A stretch of DNA of 64,000 nt from Pseudomonas abieticivorans (GTDB taxonomy: Bacteria > Pseudomonadota > Gammaproteobacteria > Pseudomonadales > Pseudomonadaceae), in NCBI RefSeq assembly GCF_023509015.1, contig NZ_CP094975.1, positions 3,217,501-3,281,500 of the forward strand. Reading direction: 5' to 3'. Made by a program: the position numbers and the translations under genes. The notes below the pieces were generated by a model. That model did not search any database. It had not been told where the DNA came from and was given only the letters and a program-made list of their open reading frames with translations. Positions 52,653-62,569 of the stretch are shown piece after piece; the first letter of the stretch is position 1, and the number at the start of each line of letters is the position of its first letter.

Positions 52653-53300
52653 TCAGCCGCGGCTGGCGTGGTACAGGCTGACCCGGCGAAATTCATCGGG
52701 TTCGCACAGGTCTGGCAAGGTCAGGGCTTCGAGGATTTCCAGGCGCTTGTACACCGGATGCTGAAAGTCCCGTACCCGGGAATCGGCCACCAAGGCCTCG
52801 CGGCCGCGGCTGAGGAAGTGATCGAGCAGCGGCAGGTTGGCGCGGTCGTAGAGCACGTCCGCCACCAGGATCAGGTCGAAACGGTCGGCCTCGGCAAAAA
52901 AATCTGCCGAATAGCCCAGTGTCACGCCATTGAGCACGGCGTTGGCGCGGCAGGCTGCCAGCGCCAGTGGGTCGAGGTCGCATGCCACCACCTCCAGGGC
53001 GCCGGCCTTGGCGGCGGCGATGGCGGCAACCCCCGAGCCACTGCCAAAATCCAGCACGCGCTTGCCTAGTACCCACTGCGGGTTGGCCGCCAGATAGTGC
53101 GCCACGGCCAGGCCACTGGCCCAGCAGAAGCTCCAGTAGGGTGGCTCGTGCAGGATGCGCCGGGTTTCTTCGGGGCTGAAGGCGCGGTCCATGTTTTGCG
53201 CATCGATCAGCCACAAGCGGATATCAGTGCCGGGCAAATCGCTGATGGTCAGTTGCGCATCACCCAGCAGATCGCTCAATGCCGTTTGCAGCGCCAGCAT
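52653..53300 (-). CDS. Class I SAM-dependent methyltransferase (PrmA/ETFB-lysine type)
   Basis: The 215-residue protein has motif [15 protein letters not shown] and motif II-like [11 protein letters not shown]. The N-terminal [19 protein letters not shown] is typical of the protein-lysine methyltransferase branch. The target is unknown. Its ATG shares a base with the stop of the upstream lipoprotein gene (TGATG), indicating coupling. Confidence 0.82.
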   Translation of the reverse strand: MLALQTALSDLLGDAQLTISDLPGTDIRLWLIDAQNMDRAFSPEETRRILHEPPYWSFCWASGLAVAHYLAANPQWVLGKRVLDFGSGSGVAAIAAAKAGALEVVACDLDPLALAACRANAVLNGVTLGYSADFFAEADRFDLILVADVLYDRANLPLLDHFLSRGREALVADSRVRDFQHPVYKRLEILEALTLPDLCEPDEFRRVSLYHASRG

Positions 53301-53752
53301 CAGGGGGCTGGCACAAATTGCAGTTGGCCCAGGGCCTGGGTGGTGGGCTGGGTGATCTGCTGCGAAGGCAGGTGCAGGGTCAGCACCCCGGATTGGCTGG
53401 CGCGCCCGCGCAGTTCAACGCGCATGCCTGCGGGGAACACTTCGGGGTTGAAGCGCAGTTGGAACGGCAGTGGGCGGTTGTTACCGGTGATGGTGCTGCT
53501 GGCCAGCAGGCGCTGCGGGCGGCCACGATCGTCGATCACCAGCAGGGCCAGTTCCACTTGGGCCGCGGCCGGCACGCCCAGCAGGGTGCCGCTCAGTTCA
53601 CGCTGGTAGGCGGGTAACGGGCCCAGCCCGGCAGGCGCGTTAAGTGCAGGTTTTGCAGGGGCGGGCGCCGCTGCCACGGGCTTTGGCTTGTCGCTGCTGC
53701 AGGCAGCCAGCAAGCTGAGAAGGCAGAGTAAAACGAGCGGTCTTGCAGACAT
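53300..53752 (-). CDS. YbaY-family lipoprotein
   Basis: The 150-residue protein has a clear lipobox LLAAC (Cys18) after a hydrophobic signal, then an Ala/Pro-rich linker. A YscW/YbaY-like beta domain follows ([20 protein letters not shown], then [15 protein letters not shown]). Position 2 after Cys is Ser, so outer-membrane sorting is expected. Function is unknown. Confidence 0.8.
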   Translation of the reverse strand: MSARPLVLLCLLSLLAACSSDKPKPVAAAPAPAKPALNAPAGLGPLPAYQRELSGTLLGVPAAAQVELALLVIDDRGRPQRLLASSTITGNNRPLPFQLRFNPEVFPAGMRVELRGRASQSGVLTLHLPSQQITQPTTQALGQLQFVPAP

Positions 53753-53858
53753 GGCAGATCCATCGCGGTAAATATCATCTGTATACCGCAAAGCCTTTGT
53801 CTTGTCTTGCCACGGGGATGCGCTACCATGGCCCTCCCATTTTTTGTTGCCTGCCACC

Positions 53859-54323
53859 ATGCACTGTCCCTTCTGCGGTGCCAACGACACCAAGGTCATC
53901 GACTCGCGTCTGGTCGCCGAGGGCGAGCAAGTACGCCGTCGTCGCGAATGCGTAGCCTGCGGTGAGCGTTTCACCACCTTCGAAACCGCCGAACTGGTAT
54001 TGCCGCGCCTGATCAAGCAAGACGGCAGCCGCCAGCCCTTCGACGAAGAAAAACTGCGCGCTGGCATGCAGCGCGCGCTGGAAAAACGCCCAGTCAGCGT
54101 CGAGCGACTGGAAGCGGCCCTGGCCCACATCAAGCACAAGCTGCGGGCCACCGGTGAACGGGAGGTCAAGTCGCTGGTAGTGGGCGAGGCGGTGATGGCC
54201 GAGCTGCAGAAGCTCGATGAAGTCGCCTATATTCGCTTCGCCTCCGTGTACCGGCGCTTCCAGGACCTTGACGAATTTCGTGAAGAAATCGACCGCCTGG
54301 CCCGCGAGCCAGCCAAAGAGTGA
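53859..54323 (+). CDS. nrdR: Transcriptional repressor NrdR
   Basis: NrdR represses ribonucleotide reductase genes in response to ATP/dATP. The 154-residue protein starts at ATG 53859 ([17 protein letters not shown]). It has the zinc ribbon CPFC...CVAC and an ATP-cone domain (about 49-139). The frame opens earlier, but those residues have no homology. It heads the riboflavin gene cluster, 2 bases before ribD. Confidence 0.97.
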   Translation: MHCPFCGANDTKVIDSRLVAEGEQVRRRRECVACGERFTTFETAELVLPRLIKQDGSRQPFDEEKLRAGMQRALEKRPVSVERLEAALAHIKHKLRATGEREVKSLVVGEAVMAELQKLDEVAYIRFASVYRRFQDLDEFREEIDRLAREPAKE

Positions 54324-54325
54324 AT

Positions 54326-55462
54326 ATGCCTACAGAGCAAGCCGCACTCGACGCGCAGTACATGGCCCGTGCCGTGGAACTGGCGCGCAAGGGCCAGTAC
54401 AGCACCCACCCCAACCCGCGCGTGGGTTGCGTGATCGTGCGTGACGGGCAGGTGGTCGGCGAAGGCTGGCACGAGCGCGCCGGCGAACCGCATGCCGAAG
54501 TCCATGCCCTGCGCATGGCCGGCGAGCTGGCGCGTGGCGCCACTGCCTACGTCACCCTGGAACCGTGTAGCCACCATGGCCGCACCGGGCCCTGCGCCGA
54601 TGCATTGGTCAATGCCGGCGTGGCCCGGGTGGTGGCAGCCATGCAAGACCCCAATCCCGAAGTGGCGGGCCGCGGTTTGCTCAAACTGATGCAAGCCGGC
54701 ATTGCCGTGCAGGGCGGGGTGCTGGAAGCCGAATCGCGGGCGCTGAACCCAGGCTTTCTGAAACGCATGGAACACGGCCTGCCGTACGTGCGGGTGAAGA
54801 TGGCCATGAGCCTGGATGGGCGCACCGCCATGGCCAGTGGCGAAAGCCAATGGATCACGGGGCGTGCCGCCCGCTCGGCGGTGCAGCGCCTGCGCGCCCG
54901 TTCAAGCGTGGTGCTGACCGGTGCCGACAGCGTGCTGGCCGACGGCGCCCGCATGACCGTGCGTGCCGAAGAGTTAGGCCTGGACGCCGCCACCGCCGCG
55001 TTGGCCATGAGCCGGCCGCCACTGCGCGTATTGATTGATGGTCGTTTGCGGGTGCCGTTGGATGCGCCGTTTTTCCAGGCCGGCCCCGCGCTGGTGGTGA
55101 CGTGCGCCGCCGCCCAGGCCCGCGAGCGCTATGAACAACAAGGCCACGACCTGCTGGCGTTGCCCAGCAGTGAGGGGCGCGTCGACCTGCGCAAGCTGCT
55201 CAAGGAGCTGGCCAGCCGCGGCGTCAACGAAATACTGGTCGAGGCCGGGCCCAGCCTGGCCGGGGCGTTCGCGCGCCAGGGCCTGGTGGATGAATACCAG
55301 TTGTTCGTCGCCGGCAAGTTTCTTGGCTCCTCTGCACGGCCGCTGTTCGATTGGCCGCTGGCGCAGATGAGTGATGCTCCGTTATTGAAAATCGTTGAAA
55401 TGCGCGCGGTAGGCGATGACTGGAGAGTCATTGCGATACCTGCCCCATTGCTCGGCGTATAA
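54326..55462 (+). CDS. ribD: Bifunctional diaminohydroxyphosphoribosylaminopyrimidine deaminase / 5-amino-6-(5-phosphoribosylamino)uracil reductase
   Basis: RibD carries out the second and third steps of riboflavin synthesis. The 378-residue protein has an N-terminal zinc deaminase domain with GEPHAEVHAL and PCSHHGRTGPC. A C-terminal NADPH reductase domain follows (MAMSLDGRTAMASGESQWIT). ATG 54326 starts 2 bases after the nrdR stop. Confidence 0.96.
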   Translation: MPTEQAALDAQYMARAVELARKGQYSTHPNPRVGCVIVRDGQVVGEGWHERAGEPHAEVHALRMAGELARGATAYVTLEPCSHHGRTGPCADALVNAGVARVVAAMQDPNPEVAGRGLLKLMQAGIAVQGGVLEAESRALNPGFLKRMEHGLPYVRVKMAMSLDGRTAMASGESQWITGRAARSAVQRLRARSSVVLTGADSVLADGARMTVRAEELGLDAATAALAMSRPPLRVLIDGRLRVPLDAPFFQAGPALVVTCAAAQARERYEQQGHDLLALPSSEGRVDLRKLLKELASRGVNEILVEAGPSLAGAFARQGLVDEYQLFVAGKFLGSSARPLFDWPLAQMSDAPLLKIVEMRAVGDDWRVIAIPAPLLGV

Positions 55463-55494
55463 TTTTTGCCCAGTCCCGTACTCGAGGAGGACTC

Positions 55495-56157
55495 ATGTTT
55501 ACCGGCATTATCGAATCCATCGGCAGCATCCGTGCACTGACCCCCAAAGGCGGTGATGTTCGCGTTTACGTAGAGACCGGCAAGCTGGACCTGGCCGACG
55601 TGAAGCTGGGCGACAGCATCGCGGTCAACGGCGTGTGCCTGACGGCCGTTGAGCTTCCGGGCGACGGCTTCTGGGCCGACGTCAGCCGTGAAACCCTGGA
55701 CTGCACCGCCTTCCATCAATTGAAGGCCGGCAGCCGGGTGAACCTGGAAAAAGCCCTGACCCCGACCACCCGCCTGGGTGGCCACCTGGTCAGCGGCCAC
55801 GTCGACGGCGTGGGTGAAGTGGTCTCGCGCCAGGAAAACGCCCGTGCCATCCAGTTCCGTATCCGCGCACCCAAGGAACTGGCCAAGTACATCGCCCACA
55901 AAGGCTCGATCACCGTCGATGGCACCAGCCTGACCGTGAACGTGGTCGACGGCGCCGAGTTCGAGCTGACCATCGTGCCGCACACCCTGGCCGAAACCAT
56001 CATGGCCGACTACCACGCCGGCCGTAAGGTCAACCTGGAAGTCGACCTGCTGGCCCGTTACCTGGAGCGCCTGTTGCTCGGTGACAAGGCTGCCGAGCCT
56101 GCCAGCGGCGGTATCACGGAAAGCTTTCTGGCCGAAAACGGCTTCTTGAAATCCTGA
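55495..56157 (+). CDS. ribE: Riboflavin synthase, alpha subunit
   Basis: The enzyme dismutates two lumazines to riboflavin. The 220-residue protein has two tandem lumazine-binding repeats, MFTGIIESIGSIRAL and HLVSGHVDGVGEVV. It is called ribC in some pseudomonads. It lies 15 bases before ribBA. No FMN riboswitch precedes it. Confidence 0.95.
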   Translation: MFTGIIESIGSIRALTPKGGDVRVYVETGKLDLADVKLGDSIAVNGVCLTAVELPGDGFWADVSRETLDCTAFHQLKAGSRVNLEKALTPTTRLGGHLVSGHVDGVGEVVSRQENARAIQFRIRAPKELAKYIAHKGSITVDGTSLTVNVVDGAEFELTIVPHTLAETIMADYHAGRKVNLEVDLLARYLERLLLGDKAAEPASGGITESFLAENGFLKS

Positions 56158-56172
56158 TAAAGGGGGTGCCGC

Positions 56173-57264
56173 GTGGCGCTCAATACGATCGAAGAACTGG
56201 TTGAAGACATCCGCCAGGGCAAGATGGTCATCCTGATGGATGACGAAGACCGCGAGAACGAAGGCGACCTGATCATGGCCGCCGAGTGCTGCCAGGCCGA
56301 GCACATCAACTTCATGGCCAAGCACGCCCGCGGCCTGATCTGCATGCCGATGACCCGCGAGCGCTGCGAGCTGCTCAAGCTGCCGCTGATGGCGCCGCGC
56401 AATGGCTCGGGTTTTGGCACCAAGTTCACCGTCTCGATCGAAGCGGCCGAAGGCGTCACCACCGGCATCTCCGCCGCCGACCGCGCGCGCACTGTGCAGG
56501 CGGCCGCCTGCAAAGATGCCAAGGCTGAAGACATCGTCAGCCCAGGCCACATCTTCCCGCTGATGGCCCAGGCCGGCGGCACCCTGGCCCGCGCCGGCCA
56601 TACCGAGGCGGCGTGCGACCTGGCGCGCATGGCCGGGTTCGAGCCCAGCGGGGTGATCTGCGAAGTGATGAACGACGACGGCACCATGTCCCGCCGTGCA
56701 GAGCTTGAGACATTCGCTGCCGAACACAACATCAAGATCGGCACCATTGCCGACCTGATTCACTACCGCATGATCCACGAACGTACCGTTCAGCGGATTG
56801 CCGAGCAGCCGCTGGACAGCGAACTGGGCCAATTCAACCTGGTCACCTACCGTGATTCGGTGGAAGGCGACGTGCACATGGCGCTGACCCTGGGCACCAT
56901 TTGCGCCGACGTGCCCACCCTGGTGCGGGTGCATAACATGGACCCGCTGCGCGACCTGTTGCTGGTCAAGCAGCCTGGCCGCTGGAGCCTGCGCGCAGCC
57001 ATGGCCGCGGTGGCAGAGGCCGGCAGCGGCGTAGTGCTGCTGCTCGGGCACCCGCTGGACGGTGACGTGTTGCTGGCGCATATTCGTGAAACGGCCGACA
57101 GCGTGACGCCGAAAAAACCGACCACCTACAGCATCGTCGGTGCCGGTTCGCAGATCCTTCGCGACCTGGGCGTTCGTCAGATGCGCCTGATGAGTTCGCC
57201 AATGAAGTTCAATGCGATATCCGGATTCGATCTGGAAGTTGTAGAATACGTGCCCTCCGAATAA
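56173..57264 (+). CDS. ribBA: 3,4-Dihydroxy-2-butanone-4-phosphate synthase with degenerate GTP cyclohydrolase II-like domain
   Basis: The N-terminal 200 residues are a complete RibB (MVILMDDEDRENEGDLIMAA, GHTEAACDLAR). The C-terminal domain keeps the RibA fold outline but lacks the zinc cysteines and the GTP-binding segment: where RibA has [16 protein letters not shown], this has VRVHNMDPLRDLL. The GTP cyclohydrolase activity is therefore expected to come from the separate ribA gene at 60.7 kb. GTG start, 363 residues, often annotated ribB or ribBA. Confidence 0.93.
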   Translation: MALNTIEELVEDIRQGKMVILMDDEDRENEGDLIMAAECCQAEHINFMAKHARGLICMPMTRERCELLKLPLMAPRNGSGFGTKFTVSIEAAEGVTTGISAADRARTVQAAACKDAKAEDIVSPGHIFPLMAQAGGTLARAGHTEAACDLARMAGFEPSGVICEVMNDDGTMSRRAELETFAAEHNIKIGTIADLIHYRMIHERTVQRIAEQPLDSELGQFNLVTYRDSVEGDVHMALTLGTICADVPTLVRVHNMDPLRDLLLVKQPGRWSLRAAMAAVAEAGSGVVLLLGHPLDGDVLLAHIRETADSVTPKKPTTYSIVGAGSQILRDLGVRQMRLMSSPMKFNAISGFDLEVVEYVPSE

Positions 57265-57399
57265 AGACCGGTTTTTCGGGTCGCCAGATTGCCAGCCCAG
57301 CGCTATGGTTTTCAGGTGGCCCGAACGTTCTGATTCGTGACCTATTACTCCCATGGGCCGCCCCTGGCGCCCCTGCTCTTTAAGATGAGACTCACCCGA

Positions 57400-57876
57400 A
57401 TGACCCTGAAGACCATCGAAGGTACCTTCATCGCCCCCAAAGGTCGCTATGCCCTGGTGGTTGGCCGTTTCAACAGCTTCGTCGTCGAAAGCCTGGTGAG
57501 CGGCGCCGTTGATGCCCTGGTTCGCCATGGCGTGAGCGAAAGCGACATCACCATCATCCGTGCGCCTGGTGCGTTCGAGATTCCGCTGGTGGCGCAAAAA
57601 GTCGCCCAGCAAAGCGAGTACGCGGCGATCATCGCCCTGGGCGCGGTCATTCGTGGCGGTACTCCGCACTTCGAATACGTGGCAGGCGAGTGCACCAAGG
57701 GCCTGGCCCAGGTGTCCATGGAATTCGGCGTGCCGGTCGCTTTCGGCGTGCTGACAGTCGACTCCATCGAACAGGCCATCGAGCGTTCCGGCACCAAGGC
57801 TGGCAACAAGGGCGCTGAAGCTGCCCTGTCCGCTCTGGAAATGGTCAGCCTGCTGTCGCAGTTGGAGGCCAAGTGA
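57400..57876 (+). CDS. ribH: 6,7-Dimethyl-8-ribityllumazine synthase
   Basis: The enzyme condenses the pyrimidine and butanone precursors and forms an icosahedral shell in many bacteria. The 158-residue protein starts at ATG 57400 ([20 protein letters not shown]). Upstream residues in the same frame lack homology. The motif [14 protein letters not shown] holds the catalytic histidine. The 135-base gap from ribBA holds no recognised riboswitch. The stop overlaps nusB. Confidence 0.96.
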   Translation: MTLKTIEGTFIAPKGRYALVVGRFNSFVVESLVSGAVDALVRHGVSESDITIIRAPGAFEIPLVAQKVAQQSEYAAIIALGAVIRGGTPHFEYVAGECTKGLAQVSMEFGVPVAFGVLTVDSIEQAIERSGTKAGNKGAEAALSALEMVSLLSQLEAK

Positions 57877-58373
57877 TTTCCGACGAAAGCGATCGTTTCA
57901 ACCCGCGCGATCCTAAACCTGCGGACGCTGGCAAACCCTCCAAGAGCGCCAAGCGCCGCGAGGCTCGTCAGCTGGCGACCCAAGCCCTGTACCAATGGCA
58001 CATGGCTAGCCACTCGCTGAACGAGATCGAAGCGCAGTTCCGGGTAGACAACGATTTCAGCGATATCGACGGTGCCTACTTCCGCGAGATCCTGCACGGT
58101 GTACCGGCCAACAAGACTGAGATCGACACAGCGCTCAAGCCTTGCCTGGACCTGACCATCGAAGAGCTCGACCCGGTTGAACTGGCCGTGTTGCGCCTGT
58201 CCACGTGGGAGCTGCTCAAGCGTGTCGACGTGCCTTACCGCGTGGTCATCAACGAAGGTATCGAGTTGGCCAAGGTTTACGGTTCCACCGACGGCCACAA
58301 GTTCGTCAACGGTGTACTGGACAAACTGGCGCCGCGCCTTCGCGAAGCTGAAGTGAAGGCGTACAAGCGCTGA
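57873..58373 (+). CDS. nusB: Transcription antitermination factor NusB
   Basis: NusB binds boxA RNA with S10 in rRNA antitermination. The 166-residue protein has a GTG start overlapping the ribH stop (GTGA). An N-terminal charged extension precedes the all-helical domain ([20 protein letters not shown]). Confidence 0.97.
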   Translation: MISDESDRFNPRDPKPADAGKPSKSAKRREARQLATQALYQWHMASHSLNEIEAQFRVDNDFSDIDGAYFREILHGVPANKTEIDTALKPCLDLTIEELDPVELAVLRLSTWELLKRVDVPYRVVINEGIELAKVYGSTDGHKFVNGVLDKLAPRLREAEVKAYKR

Positions 58374-58391
58374 TTGCCGCGCTTGTATCCT

Positions 58392-59357
58392 ATGGGCGAG
58401 TTTGAGCTGATCCGACACTATTTCGCTGCTGCGCCTTGTGCGCAGCCCAGCGACTCGGTGGCTTTGGGCATCGGTGACGACTGCGCCCTGCTGGCCGTCC
58501 CCGCCGGGGAGCATCTGGCCATTTCCACCGATACGCTGGTCAACGGCGTGCATTTCCCTGACGCCGCCGATCCGTTCCTGCTGGGCCAGCGCGCCCTGGC
58601 AGTAGCGGCCAGCGACCTGGCGGCCATGGGCGCTACGCCCATCGGCTTCACCCTGGCGCTGACCTTGCCACAGGTGTCGGAGGATTGGCTCAAGCCGTTC
58701 GCCGAAGGCCTCAATCGCATGGCCGGGCATTGCCAGATGCGCCTGATTGGTGGTGACACTACCCGTGGCCCGCTGTGCCTGACCGTGACCGTTTTCGGCA
58801 GCGTGCCGGCCGGGCAGGCCTTGACCCGCTCAGGTGCCAAACCGGGTGAGTTACTGTGCGTGGGTGGCGAGTTGGGTAATGCTGCCGGCGCCTTGCCGCT
58901 GGTGCTCGGTGAGCGCTTTACCGACGCGGGCACCGCGGCGCCGCTGCTGGCGCATTACTGGTCACCTTCGCCGCAGTTGCCCTTGGGTATTGCGTTGCGC
59001 GGCAAAGCCACGGCGGCAATGGACATCTCCGATGGCCTGCTGGCCGATTGCGGGCATATCGCCCTGGCCTCAGGGGTGGCACTGGAAATCGACCAGGCAG
59101 CGCTGCCCTTGTCAGCCCCGCTGCAGGCGTTTTTGGGCCGCGACGGTGCCTGCACGGCCGCGCTCACAGGGGGTGACGATTACGTGCTGGTGTTCAGCCT
59201 GCCCGCCGAGCATCTTGATGCCTTGCAGGGCACTGGCTGGCCAATCAGCGTGATCGGACGCGTGGTCGAAGGGCAGGGGGTTACCCTGCGCGATGGCCAG
59301 GGCCAGGACATCACCCCGAATATCCGGGGCTATCAACATTTTCGGGAGACACCGTGA
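58392..59357 (+). CDS. thiL: Thiamine-monophosphate kinase
   Basis: ThiL makes thiamine diphosphate from TMP. The 321-residue protein starts at ATG 58392 (MGEFELIRHYFAAAP). An upstream TTG adds only a few residues. Motifs GIGDDCALL, STDTLVNGVHFP and GGDTTRGPLCLT are present. The stop overlaps the pgpA GTG. Confidence 0.95.
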   Translation: MGEFELIRHYFAAAPCAQPSDSVALGIGDDCALLAVPAGEHLAISTDTLVNGVHFPDAADPFLLGQRALAVAASDLAAMGATPIGFTLALTLPQVSEDWLKPFAEGLNRMAGHCQMRLIGGDTTRGPLCLTVTVFGSVPAGQALTRSGAKPGELLCVGGELGNAAGALPLVLGERFTDAGTAAPLLAHYWSPSPQLPLGIALRGKATAAMDISDGLLADCGHIALASGVALEIDQAALPLSAPLQAFLGRDGACTAALTGGDDYVLVFSLPAEHLDALQGTGWPISVIGRVVEGQGVTLRDGQGQDITPNIRGYQHFRETP

Positions 59358-59857
59358 CAGATCATCCTGACCAGGTTCCGGCAGAGAACGTACCACCGTC
59401 GGTCTGGCGCAACCCCTGGCACTTCCTGGCCTTCGGCTTTGGCTCGGGCACCCTGCCCAAGGCACCGGGCACCTGGGGCTCGCTGGTGGCCGTGCCGTTT
59501 ATCCCGCTGTGGCAGATGTTGCCCGACTGGGGCTATTGGCTGATGCTGGGCGTGACCATGCTGTTCGGCTTCTGGCTGTGCGGCAAGGTGGCGGACGACC
59601 TGGGCGTGCACGACCACGAAGGCATCGTCTGGGACGAGATGGTCGGCATGTGGATCACCTTGTGGCTGGTACCGGATGGTTGGTATTGGATCCTCGCGGG
59701 TTTCCTGATGTTCCGCTTTTTCGATATCCTCAAGCCGTGGCCGATCCGCTGGATCGACCGTCACGTGCATGGTGGCGTCGGGATCATGCTCGACGACGTG
59801 CTGGCGGGCGTGTTTGCCTGGCTAGGCATGCAAGCGTTAGTGTGGGGGCTGACTTAA
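59354..59857 (+). CDS. pgpA: Phosphatidylglycerophosphatase A
   Basis: PgpA makes phosphatidylglycerol at the inner membrane. The 167-residue protein has three to four hydrophobic segments. Conserved acidic motifs DHEGIVWDEMVG and the GTLPKAPGTWGSL segment are present. It has a GTG start overlapping thiL. Confidence 0.94.
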   Translation: MTDHPDQVPAENVPPSVWRNPWHFLAFGFGSGTLPKAPGTWGSLVAVPFIPLWQMLPDWGYWLMLGVTMLFGFWLCGKVADDLGVHDHEGIVWDEMVGMWITLWLVPDGWYWILAGFLMFRFFDILKPWPIRWIDRHVHGGVGIMLDDVLAGVFAWLGMQALVWGLT

Positions 59858-59869
59858 GGAGCGGTAACG

Positions 59870-60613
59870 ATGGCCAGATGGATGCTGGTGCTGGTGTGTT
59901 GGTTGGGATGTACGCTGGTCAATGCGGCCCAAGTGGCACCGCCCGCGCAGATCCGCCTGGTTAGCGAGGCATGGCTGGACTACACCAACGCCGACGGCAC
60001 GGGCCTGGCCTGGGATGTTTTGCGCAAGGTGTTCGAGCCAGCCGGGGTCAAGGTGCTGCCGCTCAGCGAGCCTTACACCCGTGCGGTCGGCCTGGTGCAA
60101 AGGGCCGAAGCCGACGCCTGGGTGGGCTCCTATCACGATGAAACCCCCAACACCGTTTACCCGCGCTGGAACTTCGATACCGACCATATCTACGCGTTGG
60201 GCTTGGCCAGCAAACCGCGGCCGACCCTGGAAACCCTTGGCCAGTACCGTCTTGCCTGGGTGCGCGGCTACGCCTACCAGCACTATCTGCCGCACATCGG
60301 CAGCTTCAGCGAAGTGCAGCGGCGTACCGGCATCTTGTCAATGCTGGCCCACGACCGCGCCGACTATTACATCGATGCCCAAACCGAAGTCGCCACGGTG
60401 CTGCAAAAGGCCCGCGACCCGGCGCAGTATCGTCTCACCCATATCGCCGAGATCCCGCTTTACCTGGGTTTCGCCGATACAGCCAACGGGCGGGCGCTGC
60501 TGGCGCTTTACGACCAGCGCATGGACAGCCTGGTACCCAGTGGCGAATTGCGGGCCATATTCGACCACTGGCAGCAGCCTTATCCCTTCGATGATGCGAA
60601 ACCGGCACCATAA
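59870..60613 (+). CDS. Periplasmic amino-acid-binding-type (SBP_bac_3) protein
   Basis: The 247-residue protein has a signal peptide (MARWMLVLVCWLGCTLVNA). It has the type II binding-protein layout, with WLDYTNADGTGLAWDVLRKV and a middle hinge. It lacks linked ABC permease or ATPase genes. Homologues in pseudomonads occur alone at this place. The ligand is unknown. Confidence 0.8.
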   Translation: MARWMLVLVCWLGCTLVNAAQVAPPAQIRLVSEAWLDYTNADGTGLAWDVLRKVFEPAGVKVLPLSEPYTRAVGLVQRAEADAWVGSYHDETPNTVYPRWNFDTDHIYALGLASKPRPTLETLGQYRLAWVRGYAYQHYLPHIGSFSEVQRRTGILSMLAHDRADYYIDAQTEVATVLQKARDPAQYRLTHIAEIPLYLGFADTANGRALLALYDQRMDSLVPSGELRAIFDHWQQPYPFDDAKPAP

Positions 60614-60723
60614 TCAAACTTATTGATAGCTACCTTCGATAATTCAGCCTAAGCGTCGGTAGAACGCTGCTGTTACAATGCAGCCCTTGGCCATTTCAAG
60701 TCTGATATTGATAGGAGCACACG

Positions 60724-61341
60724 GTGCCCGTCGTTTTCGTCGCCGCTTCCAAGCTGCCCACCCCTTTTGCGCAATTCACCATGCACGGCTTTCTTGATGA
60801 AAGCACCGGCCGCGAGCACGTCGTGCTCAGCCTGGGTGACGTGGCCGACGGCGAGCCCGTGCTCGGCCGCTTGCACTCCGAATGCCTGACCGGCGATGCG
60901 CTGTTCAGCCAGCGCTGTGACTGCGGCTCGCAATTGGAAGCAGCCCTGCAGGCCATCGCCAAAGAAGGCCGTGGCGTACTGCTGTACCTGCGTCAGGAAG
61001 GCCGTGGCATCGGCCTGCTGAACAAGATCCGCGCCTATGAATTGCAGGACGGCGGTGCCGACACCGTCGAGGCCAACGAGCGCCTGGGCTTTGCTGCCGA
61101 CCAGCGTGACTATGCCATGTGCCTGCCGATGCTCGAGCACCTGGGCGTCAAGTCACTGCGCCTGATGACTAACAACCCGCGAAAGGTCAAGGCGCTGACC
61201 GCCATGAACATCGTGGTTGCCGAGCGCGTGCCGTTGCACACCGGGCACAACCCGCACAACAAGCACTACCTGGCCACCAAGGCTGGCAAGCTCGGCCACA
61301 TGATGGGCAATGAGCACCAGAGCGAGGCCGATCGGGCGTGA
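60724..61341 (+). CDS. ribA: GTP cyclohydrolase II
   Basis: The enzyme opens the GTP ring in the first step of riboflavin synthesis. The 205-residue protein has zinc ligands in [17 protein letters not shown], and [14 protein letters not shown] and NNPRKVKAL. It starts at GTG 60724 behind AGGAG. It complements the degenerate domain of ribBA. The stop overlaps the next GTG. Confidence 0.97.
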   Translation: MPVVFVAASKLPTPFAQFTMHGFLDESTGREHVVLSLGDVADGEPVLGRLHSECLTGDALFSQRCDCGSQLEAALQAIAKEGRGVLLYLRQEGRGIGLLNKIRAYELQDGGADTVEANERLGFAADQRDYAMCLPMLEHLGVKSLRLMTNNPRKVKALTAMNIVVAERVPLHTGHNPHNKHYLATKAGKLGHMMGNEHQSEADRA

Positions 61342-61757
61342 CCCGATCCCAGGTTCGCCGCCGCCTGGCGGTCGCCTGGTGGCAGCAGGTCGCCCTGACA
61401 CTGCTGCCGTTGTTCGTGATCAGTTGGGCCTTCGGTGATCTGGAGCCAGTCATACCGGTGTTGGCGATGCCGATGTTCATCGCCGGTGTCGCCTCGATGT
61501 TCCTCAGCTTGCCGCGTTTCGGCGCCTACAAGCACGCGCTGATTGCCACGCAAAAAGCCCTGGATACCGCCGAGGAACCCGCTGCCTGGATCGCCCTGGC
61601 GCGCGTGCGGCGCATCGCCTTCCTGTTCGCCGGGCTACCGGCCTGGCTCGCGGCCCTGGCGGTGTTCGTCGGGCTTGAAGCCGTGCCCCTCTGCCTGCTG
61701 GCGCTGTCCAGCATGGTGCTGCTCTGCCTTTACCGTATCCCGCGTCAGTTGGGTTGA
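61338..61757 (+). CDS. Small conserved inner-membrane protein, function unknown
   Basis: The 139-residue protein has about four hydrophobic segments (near residues 17-35, 38-58, 90-110 and 113-132). The cytoplasmic loop is basic. The GTG start overlaps ribA, and its stop overlaps the next ATG. It is probably co-transcribed with ribA and the cobalamin-type binding protein. Confidence 0.7.
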   Translation: MTRSQVRRRLAVAWWQQVALTLLPLFVISWAFGDLEPVIPVLAMPMFIAGVASMFLSLPRFGAYKHALIATQKALDTAEEPAAWIALARVRRIAFLFAGLPAWLAALAVFVGLEAVPLCLLALSSMVLLCLYRIPRQLG

Positions 61758-62569
61758 TGGTGCGCTGGCTGCTGGTTGTGCTGCTGGTACTTGGCGGGCC
61801 GGCAGCGGCGGCGCAACGGGTGGTCAGCCTGGCGCCTTCCTTGACCGAAATCGTTACTCAACTGGGTGCGCAAGACCAGCTGGTGGGCGTGCTGGATGCC
61901 GGTGATCGGCCTGCCGGCCTTGAGCGTGTGGCTTCGGTCGGCCGTTACGGCCAGCTCAATATCGAGGCACTGCTCAGCCTCAAGCCCGACCTGTTGCTGC
62001 TTTGGCCCGGCAGCGTCAGCCCGGGCCAACGTGACCAATTGCAGCGCCTGGGCATACCGATTTTTGTTTCCGAGCCGCACAGCCTGGATGAGTTGGCCGA
62101 TCAAATCGAAGCCATCGGGTTGCGCCTCGGTCACCCTGTAAACGCCCACGGCGTTGCGAGCGACGTGCGCCAACGCCTGGTTGCCCTGCGCCAGCACTAC
62201 CGCCGCGACGTGCCGCTACGGGTGTTCTATCAGGTCTGGGATGCGCCGTTGTATACCTTGGGTGGGCGGCAAATCATCAGCGATGCGTTGCGCGCCTGTG
62301 GCGGGGTGAATGTATTTGCCGAGCTGACTTTGCCCGCGCCGCAGGTCAGCATCGAGGCGGTATTGCAACGTGATCCTCAAGTGATTTTGGTGGCCGAGCC
62401 AACCCAGGTAGCGGCCTGGGCCAGGTGGCCGCAGGTGGCAGCGGTTCGCGAGGGCCGGGTGTGGCTGCGCGAAGCGGCGCTGGAGCGGCCTAGCGGGGGG
62501 ATGATCGCGGCCGTCGAGCGGCTATGCCGGCAGATGGGCGCGGTGACTACAACGCCGGGGTCCAGGTAA
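61757..62569 (+). CDS. Cobalamin-type periplasmic binding protein (BtuF-like)
   Basis: The 270-residue protein has a signal peptide (LLVVLLVLGGPAAAAQ) and the two-lobed helical-backbone fold (VVSLAPSLTEIVTQLGAQDQLVG, IEALLSLKPDLLLLW). ATG 61757 follows TTG 61754; the family fits the ATG. It faces a BtuB-like receptor gene and overlaps it by 23 bases at the 3' ends. No BtuCD genes are in the window. Vitamin B12 or a related corrinoid is the likely ligand. Confidence 0.85.
   Translation: MVRWLLVVLLVLGGPAAAAQRVVSLAPSLTEIVTQLGAQDQLVGVLDAGDRPAGLERVASVGRYGQLNIEALLSLKPDLLLLWPGSVSPGQRDQLQRLGIPIFVSEPHSLDELADQIEAIGLRLGHPVNAHGVASDVRQRLVALRQHYRRDVPLRVFYQVWDAPLYTLGGRQIISDALRACGGVNVFAELTLPAPQVSIEAVLQRDPQVILVAEPTQVAAWARWPQVAAVREGRVWLREAALERPSGGMIAAVERLCRQMGAVTTTPGSR

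Noticed and set aside
57265..57399. Possible FMN riboswitch before ribH
   Set aside because: The conserved RFN-element segments were not found here, nor before ribE or ribA.
55129..57669. Open frame of 846 residues antisense to ribD-ribE-ribBA-ribH
   Set aside because: It crosses four certain genes on the other strand and has no recognisable domain.
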